Below the pieces are notes generated by a model. The model saw only the letters and a list, made by a program, of their open reading frames with translations. It did not search any database and was not told the origin of the DNA. The translations under genes and the position numbers were made by a program. DNA of 59,025 nucleotides from Herbinix sp. (GTDB lineage: Bacteria > Bacillota > Clostridia > Lachnospirales > Lachnospiraceae). Numbering within the stretch: the stretch's first letter is position 1; the number at the start of each line of letters is the position of its first letter. Location: contig JARBTJ010000019.1 in assembly GCA_029240245.1 (NCBI GenBank), positions 1 to 59,025 of the forward strand. Direction: 5' to 3'. Below, piece by piece: positions 42,221 through 51,159 of this stretch.

Positions 42221-43460
42221 CTGATATCTTTCCTTTATAGTTCAACCTGTTTAATACCTTCTTTAACAAGACCTTGATCGGTATCGGAAGTTGTGACACC
42301 AAATCTTTCAAAAATAAAACCATCCTCTTTTTCCTTGAAAATCCCTTTCGGTATTGCCTTCGTATGCTTTTTAGAGACAACCGATTTTCGTTGATCAACT
42401 GATAGAACAATTTCATCTGACTGTTATTAACGTAATAATTGTGAGTGCTTTGATAATTGATGCATTCGCTTATTTTATGTTTTCCGTAAATAGCAAGTTT
42501 ACTATGAACTTGATTCCATAGGTTATATCCTCGCTCAGAAAGAATTACTACTGCTGAAATACCATCCTTTCTATTTGCATACCGTGGACCCCAGAAATCC
42601 CCCAGCCTGATGTCTGCCGATGATTCGTATTTCCTTAAATTACATTGAAAACAAGCTTCATGCAGAGCGATATGGTCAAAATATACCTTATAGAAATCAC
42701 AGCTGTCACTCGTTGAGTACACCGTTTTATTGGCAGAATGAACACTTAGGGTATAAATGCCCCAACCGTATCTTTTATCCCGGAAGGAGACTTTGTTTAC
42801 TTTATACGATATCTTACCGGCCTTTTCCTGATCAGAAAGATAGTTATCCCATAATAAATAGCTGGGTACGCCATGGCAGAAAACCTCCACCAAAAGCATC
42901 CTGTCCCTGAAATGCTTCATTTCTGCTGCCTTGCTAATTCCGAAAATCTGACAGGGGGTACCGAATACGATATAATTCCTTTCCTTATCCTTTTCCATTT
43001 CAGATATAAGCCTCTGTATGTTGTCTGCTGTATTACTCTGCAGATATTTTGACCCCTGAAGCGACTTTAATTGCTCCGGGTGATCGATGATGACAGTTTC
43101 TGCCCTTCTGCTTTCATAATTATAGCCGGTACCCATAACCCTGCCGCCGTTTAACAGCACCTGCTTCGCAAGTTCATAGGCGATTCCCCCTGAGGTTGAT
43201 TGTTTCACAACCCTCTTTTCCCTGCTTTGCGCTGCATAGACTTCTTTTATTTGGCGAAGGTCATAGCTGCCCCTATTCACCGGATTTTTATAGCAAACGC
43301 GTGCACATTGGCCGCATCGAATACATCGCTCTTCATTTAACTCGGCTTCATAAAAACCTTTTTCATTCAATTGATACCTTATTGCCTTCTCCTTACAGAC
43401 ACCATAGCAGGCACCACAACCGGTACATTTACCGGGAAGCTCCATTATTGTTTGCGGCAT
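42210..43460 (-). CDS. Fe-S protein with F420-hydrogenase beta-subunit (FrhB) domains, pyruvyl transferase partner
   Basis: 416 residues. Two ferredoxin-like clusters lie at the N-terminus: CTGCGACYGVC (12-22) and CIRCGQCARVC (46-56). The FrhB_FdhB N and C domains follow (QSTSGGIAYELAKQVLLNGGRVMGTGYN; FGTPCQIFGISKAA; SFRDKRYGWG; CNLRKYESSADIRLGDFWG, with Cys-rich metal-binding features). Such proteins commonly lie beside polysaccharide pyruvyl transferases, yet their redox role in surface sugar synthesis is not known. GGAGGTCACAA precedes the ATG. Overlaps the pyruvyl transferase by 32 bp. Confidence 0.87.
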   Translation of the reverse strand: MPQTIMELPGKCTGCGACYGVCKEKAIRYQLNEKGFYEAELNEERCIRCGQCARVCYKNPVNRGSYDLRQIKEVYAAQSREKRVVKQSTSGGIAYELAKQVLLNGGRVMGTGYNYESRRAETVIIDHPEQLKSLQGSKYLQSNTADNIQRLISEMEKDKERNYIVFGTPCQIFGISKAAEMKHFRDRMLLVEVFCHGVPSYLLWDNYLSDQEKAGKISYKVNKVSFRDKRYGWGIYTLSVHSANKTVYSTSDSCDFYKVYFDHIALHEACFQCNLRKYESSADIRLGDFWGPRYANRKDGISAVVILSERGYNLWNQVHSKLAIYGKHKISECINYQSTHNYYVNNSQMKLFYQLINENRLSLKSIRRQYRKGFSRKKRMVLFLKDLVSQLPIPIKVLLKKVLNRLNYKGKISDEG

Positions 43461-44574
43461 TTGTGACCTCCATTAATTCATTCTCACAGATTGAGAGAGC
43501 ATGATTTAGATAATCCCTTCCCGTCTTTCTCAACATTTGTAATCGTCTGCTGAGACTCTTATCATCAATCTCCTGATGAAAGACCAGCTTCAGGCATGTT
43601 AAGGATATTTCCTCCAATAGTCGGTCACCGATTCCAAGGACCTCAATTAAATCCTTGAGTTTATTCTGATTAACAGATCTTCTGATATACACTGCCATCT
43701 TTCTTCCCGTTACGGCAGCTGCTATCGTTCCGTGATAGGTGTCTGTAATCACATATTCCGCATTCCGAATCCATTCCAACCAGACAAGCGGGTTACAAGC
43801 GACATTTACCTCGCACCATTTATGATAAGTACCAGCTGAGACTAATTTTAAATTCTTTTCGCGTGCAAACCTTCTGATTGCTTTTATCTGCTTTGGTTCA
43901 TTCATATGTCTGTCATAGGAATATATGGCGATATATTTATAGTTTGGTGGAGTAAACTTAAGTTGCGACCTCGAAAAATCATATAGGATTACCGGATCAC
44001 AGACAATTTCCGCTTCCACATCCGTTAATTTTCTCACGAGCTCAGCTGTGTGAGCATCCCTTGCAGACAGTGCATGAAAACGCATTAATCCTTTTTTCAT
44101 AAGCTCCTCATAACCATGCTGCCGGATCGCTTCCAGATTTGTCTGCCCAAAGGAAGGTGCATAGGCAATCAGATGCTCCGTCTTTATTCCATACCCAAAC
44201 ATCATTTGGTTGCAGCCTACCGGAATACTGAATACTTCGTCACTGCCTACCACGACTACATCAATTAATTCATGCGTATAAATATTAAAACGAAAATTTT
44301 GTTTTCGGAATTTTCTAAATTTAATATATTTCATCACATTGAAAACTGTCAGGCCGATACCTTTTTTCATCAGGTAGCATCTAATATAATATGGTATTGA
44401 GCGTAAACCCGGTTTATTCTTTAACTGTTCCTCCCTGGCAAAATCAAAATTTTTCTCGTAGGTCAAAATATATGGTTTATGACCCAATAAGACCAATTGA
44501 CGATACAGTGCATACATCTGAAGCTGTGCCCCTTGATTTAGCACATCGTAATGAGTCAGAATTCCGATATTCAT
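43429..44574 (-). CDS. polysaccharide pyruvyl transferase family protein (CsaB/WcaK-like)
   Basis: About 381 residues. MNIGILTHYDVLNQGAQLQMYA at the N-terminus, VVVGSDEVFSIPVG, RDAHTAELVRKLTDVEAEIVCDPVILYDF, and AEYVITDTYHGTIAAAVTGRKM with the conserved H of the C-terminal site. The family transfers pyruvate from phosphoenolpyruvate onto a sugar as a ketal. ATG 44574 is preferred to the GTG at 44583 because GGAG is then 8 bases upstream. Linked by overlap to the Fe-S partner gene. Confidence 0.87.
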   Translation of the reverse strand: MNIGILTHYDVLNQGAQLQMYALYRQLVLLGHKPYILTYEKNFDFAREEQLKNKPGLRSIPYYIRCYLMKKGIGLTVFNVMKYIKFRKFRKQNFRFNIYTHELIDVVVVGSDEVFSIPVGCNQMMFGYGIKTEHLIAYAPSFGQTNLEAIRQHGYEELMKKGLMRFHALSARDAHTAELVRKLTDVEAEIVCDPVILYDFSRSQLKFTPPNYKYIAIYSYDRHMNEPKQIKAIRRFAREKNLKLVSAGTYHKWCEVNVACNPLVWLEWIRNAEYVITDTYHGTIAAAVTGRKMAVYIRRSVNQNKLKDLIEVLGIGDRLLEEISLTCLKLVFHQEIDDKSLSRRLQMLRKTGRDYLNHALSICENELMEVTNAANNNGASR

Positions 44575-44613
44575 ATCCTTCACTCCTATTCAAACAGACC
44601 AGCTACTGCCTCA

Positions 44614-45258
44614 TTAACAATTTTTCGTTGTCTCTTCAGACGCGTTTCCTTTAAATTCCTCCATAGTGGCAGAATTATGTGAATGTATGCCCTCCTGTTT
44701 TAATACCTTAAACAAAGTGACGATGATTATCTTTATATCACCGATAAAACTAATATTTCGGATATATTCACAATCCAGCTTGAATTTATCTTCCCAACTG
44801 ATGGTATTACGACCGTTCACCTGCGCCAGGCCGGTGATACCCGGCCGAACCTTATGACGGTATTTTTGTTGATCATTATATAAAGGCAGATATTTTGCAA
44901 GTAGCGGTCTGGGTCCCACAATACTCATGTCACCCTTTAATACATTAAACAATTCCGGTAATTCATCTAAGGATTTCGCTCTTAAAACACTGCCAAACGG
45001 TAACAATCTATTCTTATCGGGAAGCAGTTGTCCTTTTTGGTTCCTTTGATTTGTCATGGTACGGAATTTATATAAGGTAAATAAATCTCCATTTAATCCG
45101 GGTCTTCTTTGGCGAAACAATATAGGAGGACCCATTTTAATTAAGATTAGAACTGCTGTTGCTATAAAAGCAGGTGATAGAAGCAGGATTGCAATCAGAG
45201 CGATGATTACATCCATCGGTCTTTTTATATGTTTAGAATAAAGATTTTTTCTAACCAT
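44614..45258 (-). CDS. undecaprenyl-phosphate sugar-phosphate transferase (PglC-like)
   Basis: 214 residues, the short catalytic form of the polyprenyl-phosphate hexose-1-phosphate transferases. KRPMDVIIALIAILLLSPAFIATAVLIL is the re-entrant membrane helix; RRPGLNGDLFTLYKFRTM and SLDELPELFNVLKGDMSIVGPRPLLAKYL carry the catalytic DE pair and the GPRP motif. It starts the repeat unit by putting the first sugar phosphate on undecaprenyl phosphate. Six bases downstream of the aminotransferase, consistent with a bacillosamine-type first sugar. Confidence 0.92.
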   Translation of the reverse strand: MVRKNLYSKHIKRPMDVIIALIAILLLSPAFIATAVLILIKMGPPILFRQRRPGLNGDLFTLYKFRTMTNQRNQKGQLLPDKNRLLPFGSVLRAKSLDELPELFNVLKGDMSIVGPRPLLAKYLPLYNDQQKYRHKVRPGITGLAQVNGRNTISWEDKFKLDCEYIRNISFIGDIKIIIVTLFKVLKQEGIHSHNSATMEEFKGNASEETTKNC

Positions 45259-45264
45259 TTATGA

Positions 45265-46392
45265 TCACTCCCACAAGCCTCGAATTATTGTTACAATCCG
45301 TTCCAAATCCCCATCATTCATCTTCGTATCGCTAGGTAAGCACAATCCATCCATAAAAATTTTTTCTGCAAACCCTTCGCCGATAAAATCATATTTTTCA
45401 AAAAACGGTTGTGTATGCAGCGGCTTCCAAATTGGTCTAGCTTCAATATTTTCCTTTTCCAATGCGATTATAATATCTAATGGATTTACCCTGCCATGAA
45501 GACGAATGCAGCTCAACCAGAAGTTCGGCTGATTCCAGTCATTCACCGGCATCATGGTAACGCCGTCCAGCTTTTGAAGTGCTTTTTTATAATAATCAAA
45601 GATATACTTTTTTTGTTCCATTCTACGTTTCAAAACCTTAAGCTGACCTCTCCCGATCCCAGCTGTCACATTACTCATTCTGTAATTATAGCCTAATTCA
45701 CTATGTTGATAATGCCTTGCCGGGTCTCTCGATTGGGTAGCCCAGAATTTCACTTTACGTATCATCTCTTCATGATCCGATACCAGCATTCCTCCCCCGG
45801 AGGTGGTGATGATTTTATTACCATTAAAGGAAAATACACCATACGCACCAAAGGTACCTGTATATCTGTTTTTGTATGTTGTTCCGAGACTTTCTGCAGC
45901 ATCTTCGATCAAAACAGCATGATAGCTTTGACACAAATCTATGATTCTGTCAATATCAGCGGTTAAACCGTATAAATGGACGAGGATAACAGCCTTTGGC
46001 GGTCTTCCCATCGCAGTGTACTTTTTGAAGGCTTTTTCCAATGCATCTATGCTCATATTCCAGGTGGTCTCATCACTGTCAATAAACACAGGCTTAGCTT
46101 TCTCATAGATTATCGGATTTGCAGAGGCTGAGAAGGTTAACGTGGAGCATAAAACAACATCTCCCTCCCCCACACCCGCAGCCTTAAGAGCCATATGAAG
46201 GGCTGCTGTTCCGGTGCATAATGCCGCTGCTGTTTTAATACCCAGCATCGCAGCAGTTTCCTTCTCAAATTCATCAACATTTTTTCCCAGTGGTGCTATC
46301 CAGTTAGAGGCAAAGGCTTCCTGTATATACTGCATTTCATAGCCTTCCTCGCTCATATGTGGTGATGCAAGGTATATCTTATTTACCCCCAT
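45265..46392 (-). CDS. DegT/DnrJ/EryC1/StrS family aminotransferase (PglE-like)
   Basis: 375 residues. PLP enzyme signs: ALCTGTAALHMALKAAGVGEGDVV, VLIEDAAESLGTTYKNR, and GVFSFNGNKIITTSGGGMLVS with the Schiff-base lysine. The N-terminal IYLASPHMSEEGYEMQYIQEAF is typical of the UDP-4-amino-sugar group (PglE, LegC). With the dehydratase upstream and the PglC-like transferase downstream, it probably makes UDP-4-amino-4,6-dideoxy-GlcNAc. GAGAGGG precedes the ATG. Confidence 0.9.
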   Translation of the reverse strand: MGVNKIYLASPHMSEEGYEMQYIQEAFASNWIAPLGKNVDEFEKETAAMLGIKTAAALCTGTAALHMALKAAGVGEGDVVLCSTLTFSASANPIIYEKAKPVFIDSDETTWNMSIDALEKAFKKYTAMGRPPKAVILVHLYGLTADIDRIIDLCQSYHAVLIEDAAESLGTTYKNRYTGTFGAYGVFSFNGNKIITTSGGGMLVSDHEEMIRKVKFWATQSRDPARHYQHSELGYNYRMSNVTAGIGRGQLKVLKRRMEQKKYIFDYYKKALQKLDGVTMMPVNDWNQPNFWLSCIRLHGRVNPLDIIIALEKENIEARPIWKPLHTQPFFEKYDFIGEGFAEKIFMDGLCLPSDTKMNDGDLERIVTIIRGLWE

Positions 46393-46450
46393 ATTTACTT
46401 ACCCTCTCTTTACACAGTAAAGACCTAGCAAAGCATTATTTTTTTCACCA

Positions 46451-48379
46451 TCAACAGACATTCATTCTATAAACTTTTTCGTTTTCCGAAATCGTACCTA
46501 TCTCTTGTGTTCGGATCGCATCTGCATTCACTTCTTCCGGATCACGATACGTAGGTACTACTTGCTTCAACGCATCCTTTATCTTAATCTGTGATTTACT
46601 ATTTAATGAGCTTCTGATAATATTCAATTTCTTTTTCATTTCCTTTTGAGATATTTCCTCCTGGCGTTCAATGAATATCTTATGATTTTGTGTCATGATG
46701 AGTTCCCCATTGTTTTTCATGAGTAGTTCCTCATAAAGTTTTTCTCCCGGCCGAAGCCCGGTCTCAATGATTGGTATCTCCGTATAAGGCAGACGACCTG
46801 CCAGGTGAATAAGATTTTCTGCTAAATTTATGATCTTTACCGGCTGCCCCATATCAAGAACAAATATTTCCGCGCTGTTTGCCATCGCACCTGCCTGAAG
46901 TACCAGTTGGGCTGCTTCTGTTATCGTCATAAAATAACGTACAATCCGTTTATCCGTTATAGTGACCGGCCCTCCCATAGCAATTTGCTTCTGGAACAGG
47001 GGAATGACCGAGCCATTGGAACCGAGAACATTTCCAAACCTTACGGCTGCAAATTTCGTTTTACTGTTTTTCTTCATACTCTGCACAATCATTTCGCAAA
47101 ATCTCTTACTGGCACCCATGATGTTGGTGGGATTTACCGCTTTGTCGGTAGAGATTAGTATAAATTTTTCCGCTTTATATCGACTTGCAGCTTGTATTAC
47201 ATGGTAAGTACCAAAGATATTATTCTTGATCGCTTCTTCCGGACATCGCTCCATTAAAGGTACATGCTTATGTGCTGCTGCATGGAAAATAATCTGAGGC
47301 CGGTATCTGTGAAACAATTGATTTACCTTATCCTTTTCCCGTACCGATGCAATCTCTAATCTAAGGTTGAGCTTTTTTCCATAAATGCGGAGTAACTCCT
47401 GCTGTATCTCGTATGCACTATTTTCATAAATATCCACGATAACCAGTTTTTTAGGCTTTAATTCCGCAATCTGCCTGCATAATTCGGAACCAATGGACCC
47501 GCCCCCTCCGGTTACCATAACCGTTTTATTCTTGATAAAATTTTCTACTCCCTCATTATCAAAGACCGCCTGCTCTCTTCCAAGCAAATCCTCCATCTTA
47601 ACATCCCTTATATTATTCCATAGGCTGTAGTTTCCCTCATTCTGCAGCAGAGTCAGGGTATCCGGCAAGGTACGAACACGGTATTTTAGTTTAGAACAGA
47701 CTTCAAAAATTTCTCTCCTCTTTACCTGTGAAATGGATGGGATTGCCACAACTACTTCACTGACGGGATTGTTCTTAAGAAGCTTTTCCATATTGCTGAT
47801 TGGGCCTTTGACTTCAATATTGTGAATAAGCATTCCGATTTTTTCAATATTGTCATCCAGAAAACAACTTACTTTATATTTACTGTTAGGATTGTTTTCT
47901 AACTCCTCTTGCAGCCTGACACCGAAATTGCCGGCTCCGATGATAACGAGAGGCGTTTTATTTTCATTGCCTTTATTTGTATACCACCTTCGATACAGCC
48001 GGTAGCACAAGCGCATGCTAAGCATACAAAGCATGGAAGCAGAGCTTGCTGCTAATGAGTACATAAACGGTACAATACCTAAAAGATAAACATTTTCTAT
48101 TAAGAAAAAAACGATATATCCAACGAAGCCTCCCAAAATTAGTTTTAAATATTCACCACTCTCCGCATATCTCCAGAGATTGTCATATACCTTAAACAAG
48201 TATAGGGATACGGCTGTGCAAAGGATAAATAAAATAAGATGTGGGATTATTATGATAAAATCATTCCTTCCACCTTCTATGCCACCCGGAAGAATGAAAT
48301 ATAATACACTGCTGATTAACGCAATTATCGTAATATCAAGTAAAAATACTACTTCTTTGCGATACTTCCTTATGGTCAT
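46451..48379 (-). CDS. membrane UDP-GlcNAc 4,6-dehydratase (PglF/CapD family)
   Basis: 642 residues. Four membrane spans in 10-130, then a nucleotide-binding module (TPLVIIGAGNFGVRLQEEL), and from about 290 the short-chain dehydrogenase: KTVMVTGGGGSIGSELCRQI, IFHAAAHKHVPLMERCPEEA, TNIMGASKRFCEM with Met in place of the catalytic Tyr, and GLRPGEKLYEELLM. It makes UDP-2-acetamido-2,6-dideoxy-4-hexulose, the substrate of the aminotransferase next door. AAAGGGGGC precedes the ATG. The upstream gap of 249 bp may hold a secondary promoter. Confidence 0.93.
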   Translation of the reverse strand: MTIRKYRKEVVFLLDITIIALISSVLYFILPGGIEGGRNDFIIIIPHLILFILCTAVSLYLFKVYDNLWRYAESGEYLKLILGGFVGYIVFFLIENVYLLGIVPFMYSLAASSASMLCMLSMRLCYRLYRRWYTNKGNENKTPLVIIGAGNFGVRLQEELENNPNSKYKVSCFLDDNIEKIGMLIHNIEVKGPISNMEKLLKNNPVSEVVVAIPSISQVKRREIFEVCSKLKYRVRTLPDTLTLLQNEGNYSLWNNIRDVKMEDLLGREQAVFDNEGVENFIKNKTVMVTGGGGSIGSELCRQIAELKPKKLVIVDIYENSAYEIQQELLRIYGKKLNLRLEIASVREKDKVNQLFHRYRPQIIFHAAAHKHVPLMERCPEEAIKNNIFGTYHVIQAASRYKAEKFILISTDKAVNPTNIMGASKRFCEMIVQSMKKNSKTKFAAVRFGNVLGSNGSVIPLFQKQIAMGGPVTITDKRIVRYFMTITEAAQLVLQAGAMANSAEIFVLDMGQPVKIINLAENLIHLAGRLPYTEIPIIETGLRPGEKLYEELLMKNNGELIMTQNHKIFIERQEEISQKEMKKKLNIIRSSLNSKSQIKIKDALKQVVPTYRDPEEVNADAIRTQEIGTISENEKVYRMNVC

Positions 48380-48628
48380 CTCGATTGCCCCCTTTTAGTA
48401 CTTCCACAATATCACCACCCTTTTTTGACATAATGTGTTATTTCCTGTATCATTTCTATTATATTCAACATTGCAGGGGTTTGTGATACTTATCTCTGAC
48501 GGCAAACAGATACGAAAGAAGACCATTTTCGGCTAGTTAATTAAAAAAGTGACCACTTTCTCCCTGAGTATTTTCCTATCTTTTGGCTCCGTCATCGATA
48601 TCCGGTAAGATGTGGGTGTGAAGATCTA

Positions 48629-50017
48629 TCATTTCTTGCTACTGTAATAATAATTTGATTTTGATTTATTACCCTGATTCATTCTGATTTTATTTAAAAC
48701 AAAACCAAGTACTTTAATATCAGCAAATTTATATTTTGAGACAGCATTCGTAACCAGAGGATAGGTACTGGCATTCTCGATTACAACAACGATCACCCCA
48801 TCCACCAACTTGCCTAAACAGAGGGAATCTGAAACTACATTTACCGGCGGTGAATCAATAATAATATAATCAAAGGATTTCTCCAGATTCGCTAACAGCT
48901 CCTCCATCTGAACGCTGGCAAGCAATTCACTGGGATTGGGGGGAAGTGATCCCATCGTAATAACCTGCAGATTTTCATAAGTCGTGTTTTGTATTAATTC
49001 CTTCTCACTCTTAATTCCCGATAATATATCCGTGATTCCAGGAGCACCTTTCAAATGTAATAACTTGTGTATTTTACCCTTTCGTAAATCACAATCCAGT
49101 AACAACACCTTAGCACCTGTTTGTGCCATGACAATAGCCAGATTCATACTGATGGTACTCTTTCCATCCTGTGGCATCGGACTATTGATCATTATCTTCT
49201 TGCAACCTGTTTTACGCAAAGTAAACCTTAAATTTGTCCTTAAGGATTTATAAGCCTCAGTTATGATGAACTTTGTTTCCTCATGAAAGCCCTCACTCAT
49301 ATTACTCAAGGATTTTGTTGATTTAAATAATCTGGTCAGGATTTTATTCCTTCGGAATACATTATAGTTAGGAATGGCCCCTAAAACCGGTAATTGATAT
49401 CGTTTCATCAATTCCTGCTGATCCTTCACCTTTATATCAACAACCTCCCATAAAAATGATACAATCAAGGAAAGCAAAAAGCCCAACATACCACCCATCA
49501 TGGTATTCCAAATCACATTAGGCCCGGATGGATATAATGGATAAATGACCGGATCAACTACCGTAATCTCAGCGGTATTTTTTATATTGTGAATGACCAC
49601 CGGAGCAATTTTTTGCATCGCTTTAACCAATATATAAGAATCATTCGCGCTGAAAGAAACAACACTAATTTCAAATAATTCAGTATTGTTGATGGCCTGG
49701 ATTTGTGTCATTCCTCTTATTTGCTCCGGCGCATAGTTTAATTCACTCTCTTCCACTACCTGTTTGAAAAATGTTTTTGTCCTTAAAAAATTAATATAGG
49801 TCGTTACAACCTTCTGAGCATAATTAAGATCGTTTAAATTTGTTGAGGCAGACGAATCCTTCGTATTGACATACATCAATACAGATGCTGTATAAGTTGG
49901 CTTCATAACATACCGATTATAACAATAGAATATTGTGAGTCCAACAAAGGAACATAAAGCAATTAGTATAAACCTTTTTTTAATTACGGATATAATGTCT
50001 TTCATTGATAATTCCAA
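48629..50017 (-). CDS. chain-length determinant fused to BY-family tyrosine kinase (Wzz-CpsD type)
   Basis: 462 residues. Membrane spans near 16-33 and 172-190 enclose the Wzz-type outer loop (TASVLMYVNTKDSS...YPSGPNVIWN). The cytosolic kinase has Walker A SPMPQDGKST (279-288), Walker A' VLLLDCDLRKG and Walker B YIIIDSPP, ending in a tyrosine cluster (NYYYSSKK) for autophosphorylation. It controls polymer length and export. The start at 50017 is TTG with AAGGAGG 10 bases upstream; the ATG four codons later is too far from it. First gene of the polysaccharide locus. The usual PHP-type phosphatase is absent here. Confidence 0.92.
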   Translation of the reverse strand: MELSMKDIISVIKKRFILIALCSFVGLTIFYCYNRYVMKPTYTASVLMYVNTKDSSASTNLNDLNYAQKVVTTYINFLRTKTFFKQVVEESELNYAPEQIRGMTQIQAINNTELFEISVVSFSANDSYILVKAMQKIAPVVIHNIKNTAEITVVDPVIYPLYPSGPNVIWNTMMGGMLGFLLSLIVSFLWEVVDIKVKDQQELMKRYQLPVLGAIPNYNVFRRNKILTRLFKSTKSLSNMSEGFHEETKFIITEAYKSLRTNLRFTLRKTGCKKIMINSPMPQDGKSTISMNLAIVMAQTGAKVLLLDCDLRKGKIHKLLHLKGAPGITDILSGIKSEKELIQNTTYENLQVITMGSLPPNPSELLASVQMEELLANLEKSFDYIIIDSPPVNVVSDSLCLGKLVDGVIVVVIENASTYPLVTNAVSKYKFADIKVLGFVLNKIRMNQGNKSKSNYYYSSKK

Positions 50018-50152
50018 TCAAACTAATCCTCCTTTCTATAAACGCATATCATGTTACGTAAATGTATTTTTATATAAATTTCCTGTTATGAAGTTCCTGA
50101 TTACGATTTACTGTTTTATTAATGACTTCTACTGTTATCATATGTTCTTAAT

Positions 50153-50245
50153 TTATTTAAGTGATGAAGGAAGCATTTTTTCCCAACGAGCAAAAGGTAA
50201 TCCTGAAAATTCCAAGGCTGTAACTATATAAATAATCCGGATCAT
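50153..50245 (-). CDS. possible 30-residue peptide or gene fragment
   Basis: ATG at 50245, stop at 50153. The peptide (MIRIIYIVTALEFSGLPF then ARWEKMLPSSLK) has natural amino-acid make-up with a hydrophobic start, but no clear ribosome site. It may be a leader peptide of the polysaccharide operon or the tail of a lost gene. Confidence 0.25.
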   Translation of the reverse strand: MIRIIYIVTALEFSGLPFARWEKMLPSSLK

Positions 50246-50287
50246 AAAACATGATAATAAAACATTATTTCAATATAAAAAGGACCG

Positions 50288-50317
50288 ACGAAAAACCAAT
50301 TCTATTTCATTGGTTTT
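50288..50317 (-). terminator. terminator of the MacB-like ABC operon
   Basis: A perfect 9-bp stem AAAACCAAT with ATTGGTTTT, 8-nt loop, followed on the minus strand by TTTTTCG; 161 bp past the ATPase stop. Confidence 0.7.
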
Positions 50318-50478
50318 CCATCAGCCCTATCATTTTTATCCTTGTAATAATCTTTTTCCATATTTGATTTTATTAAGCGGTTGTAACGAAAACTTCAACC
50401 CCATAAGATGCTTGCGAATTGAGGTAAGGCTTGTCTATACTAAGCTTATTACCTACTCAAAAATGATTATGACCTGAC

Positions 50479-51159
50479 TCAGTTTGGTATAAGCCTGATT
50501 GTTCCGTCTACTATATGGAAGGTCTTTGTACAAACCTCCGAAATGCGCGGGTCATGAGTCACGATAATAATTGTCTTTCCTGCTTGATTTAATTTTCGTA
50601 ACTCCTCCATAATCTCCTCCGAAGTCGTTTGGTCGAGTGCACCGGTTGGTTCATCTGCCAGAATAATATCCGGATCATTCACAAGTGCACGTGCAATTGC
50701 GACCCTTTGCTTTTGCCCCCCGGAAAGCTCGTTTACTTTTTTATTATAGTAGTCTTGTATTCCAAGGATCTTCAGAATTACCAGACACTTATTCTTGATA
50801 TAACGAATTTTACAATCACTAAACCATAATGGTATGGATACATTCTCAAGTACCGTTTTGTCCAATAAAAGACCATATTCCTGCAGTACAAAGCCCAATT
50901 TTTTATTCCGGATATTTGCTATTTCTTTGTCACTTTTCATCGTCATATTCTCATCATATAATAAGTAGGTCCCATGATAGTCCGCATCAATGCATCCAAG
51001 AATATGTAATAGTGTTGATTTCCCTGAACCGGAAGGTCCTAATATAGCTACCATCTCACCTTTATCTATTTCCATGTTGATATCCCTTAAGGCTCTTACC
51101 TCCGAGGATTTATTTTCATTATAAGTTCTATTCACCTGACATAATTTAAGGATACTCAT
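50479..51159 (-). CDS. ABC transporter ATP-binding protein (MacB/LolD family)
   Basis: About 226 residues. Walker [14 protein letters not shown], signature [16 protein letters not shown], Walker [13 protein letters not shown], and the H-loop VTHDPR. The MacB/LolD type pairs with FtsX-like permeases, as found directly upstream. I start at ATG 51159, overlapping the permease stop (TAATG) with GGAGGTGG ahead. Third gene of the operon. Likely substrates are antimicrobial peptides or lipoproteins, but there is no direct sign. Confidence 0.92.
   Translation of the reverse strand: MSILKLCQVNRTYNENKSSEVRALRDINMEIDKGEMVAILGPSGSGKSTLLHILGCIDADYHGTYLLYDENMTMKSDKEIANIRNKKLGFVLQEYGLLLDKTVLENVSIPLWFSDCKIRYIKNKCLVILKILGIQDYYNKKVNELSGGQKQRVAIARALVNDPDIILADEPTGALDQTTSEEIMEELRKLNQAGKTIIIVTHDPRISEVCTKTFHIVDGTIRLIPN

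Larger units (their letters stand above)
50018..50478. other. 461-bp intergenic region before the polysaccharide locus
   Basis: Holds the terminator of the ABC operon (50288-50317) and presumably the main promoter of the polysaccharide operon; I see no clear -35/-10 pair. A coding-like 30-residue frame lies at 50153-50245. Plus-strand frames here look like its shadow. Confidence 0.55.

Noticed and set aside
49935..50231. 98-codon plus-strand frame over the start of the BY-kinase gene.
   Set aside because: Overlaps a certain gene on the other strand and lacks a ribosome site.
50018..50478. Looked for a JUMPstart/ops element before the polysaccharide operon.
   Set aside because: No GGCGGTAG-type sequence on either strand.
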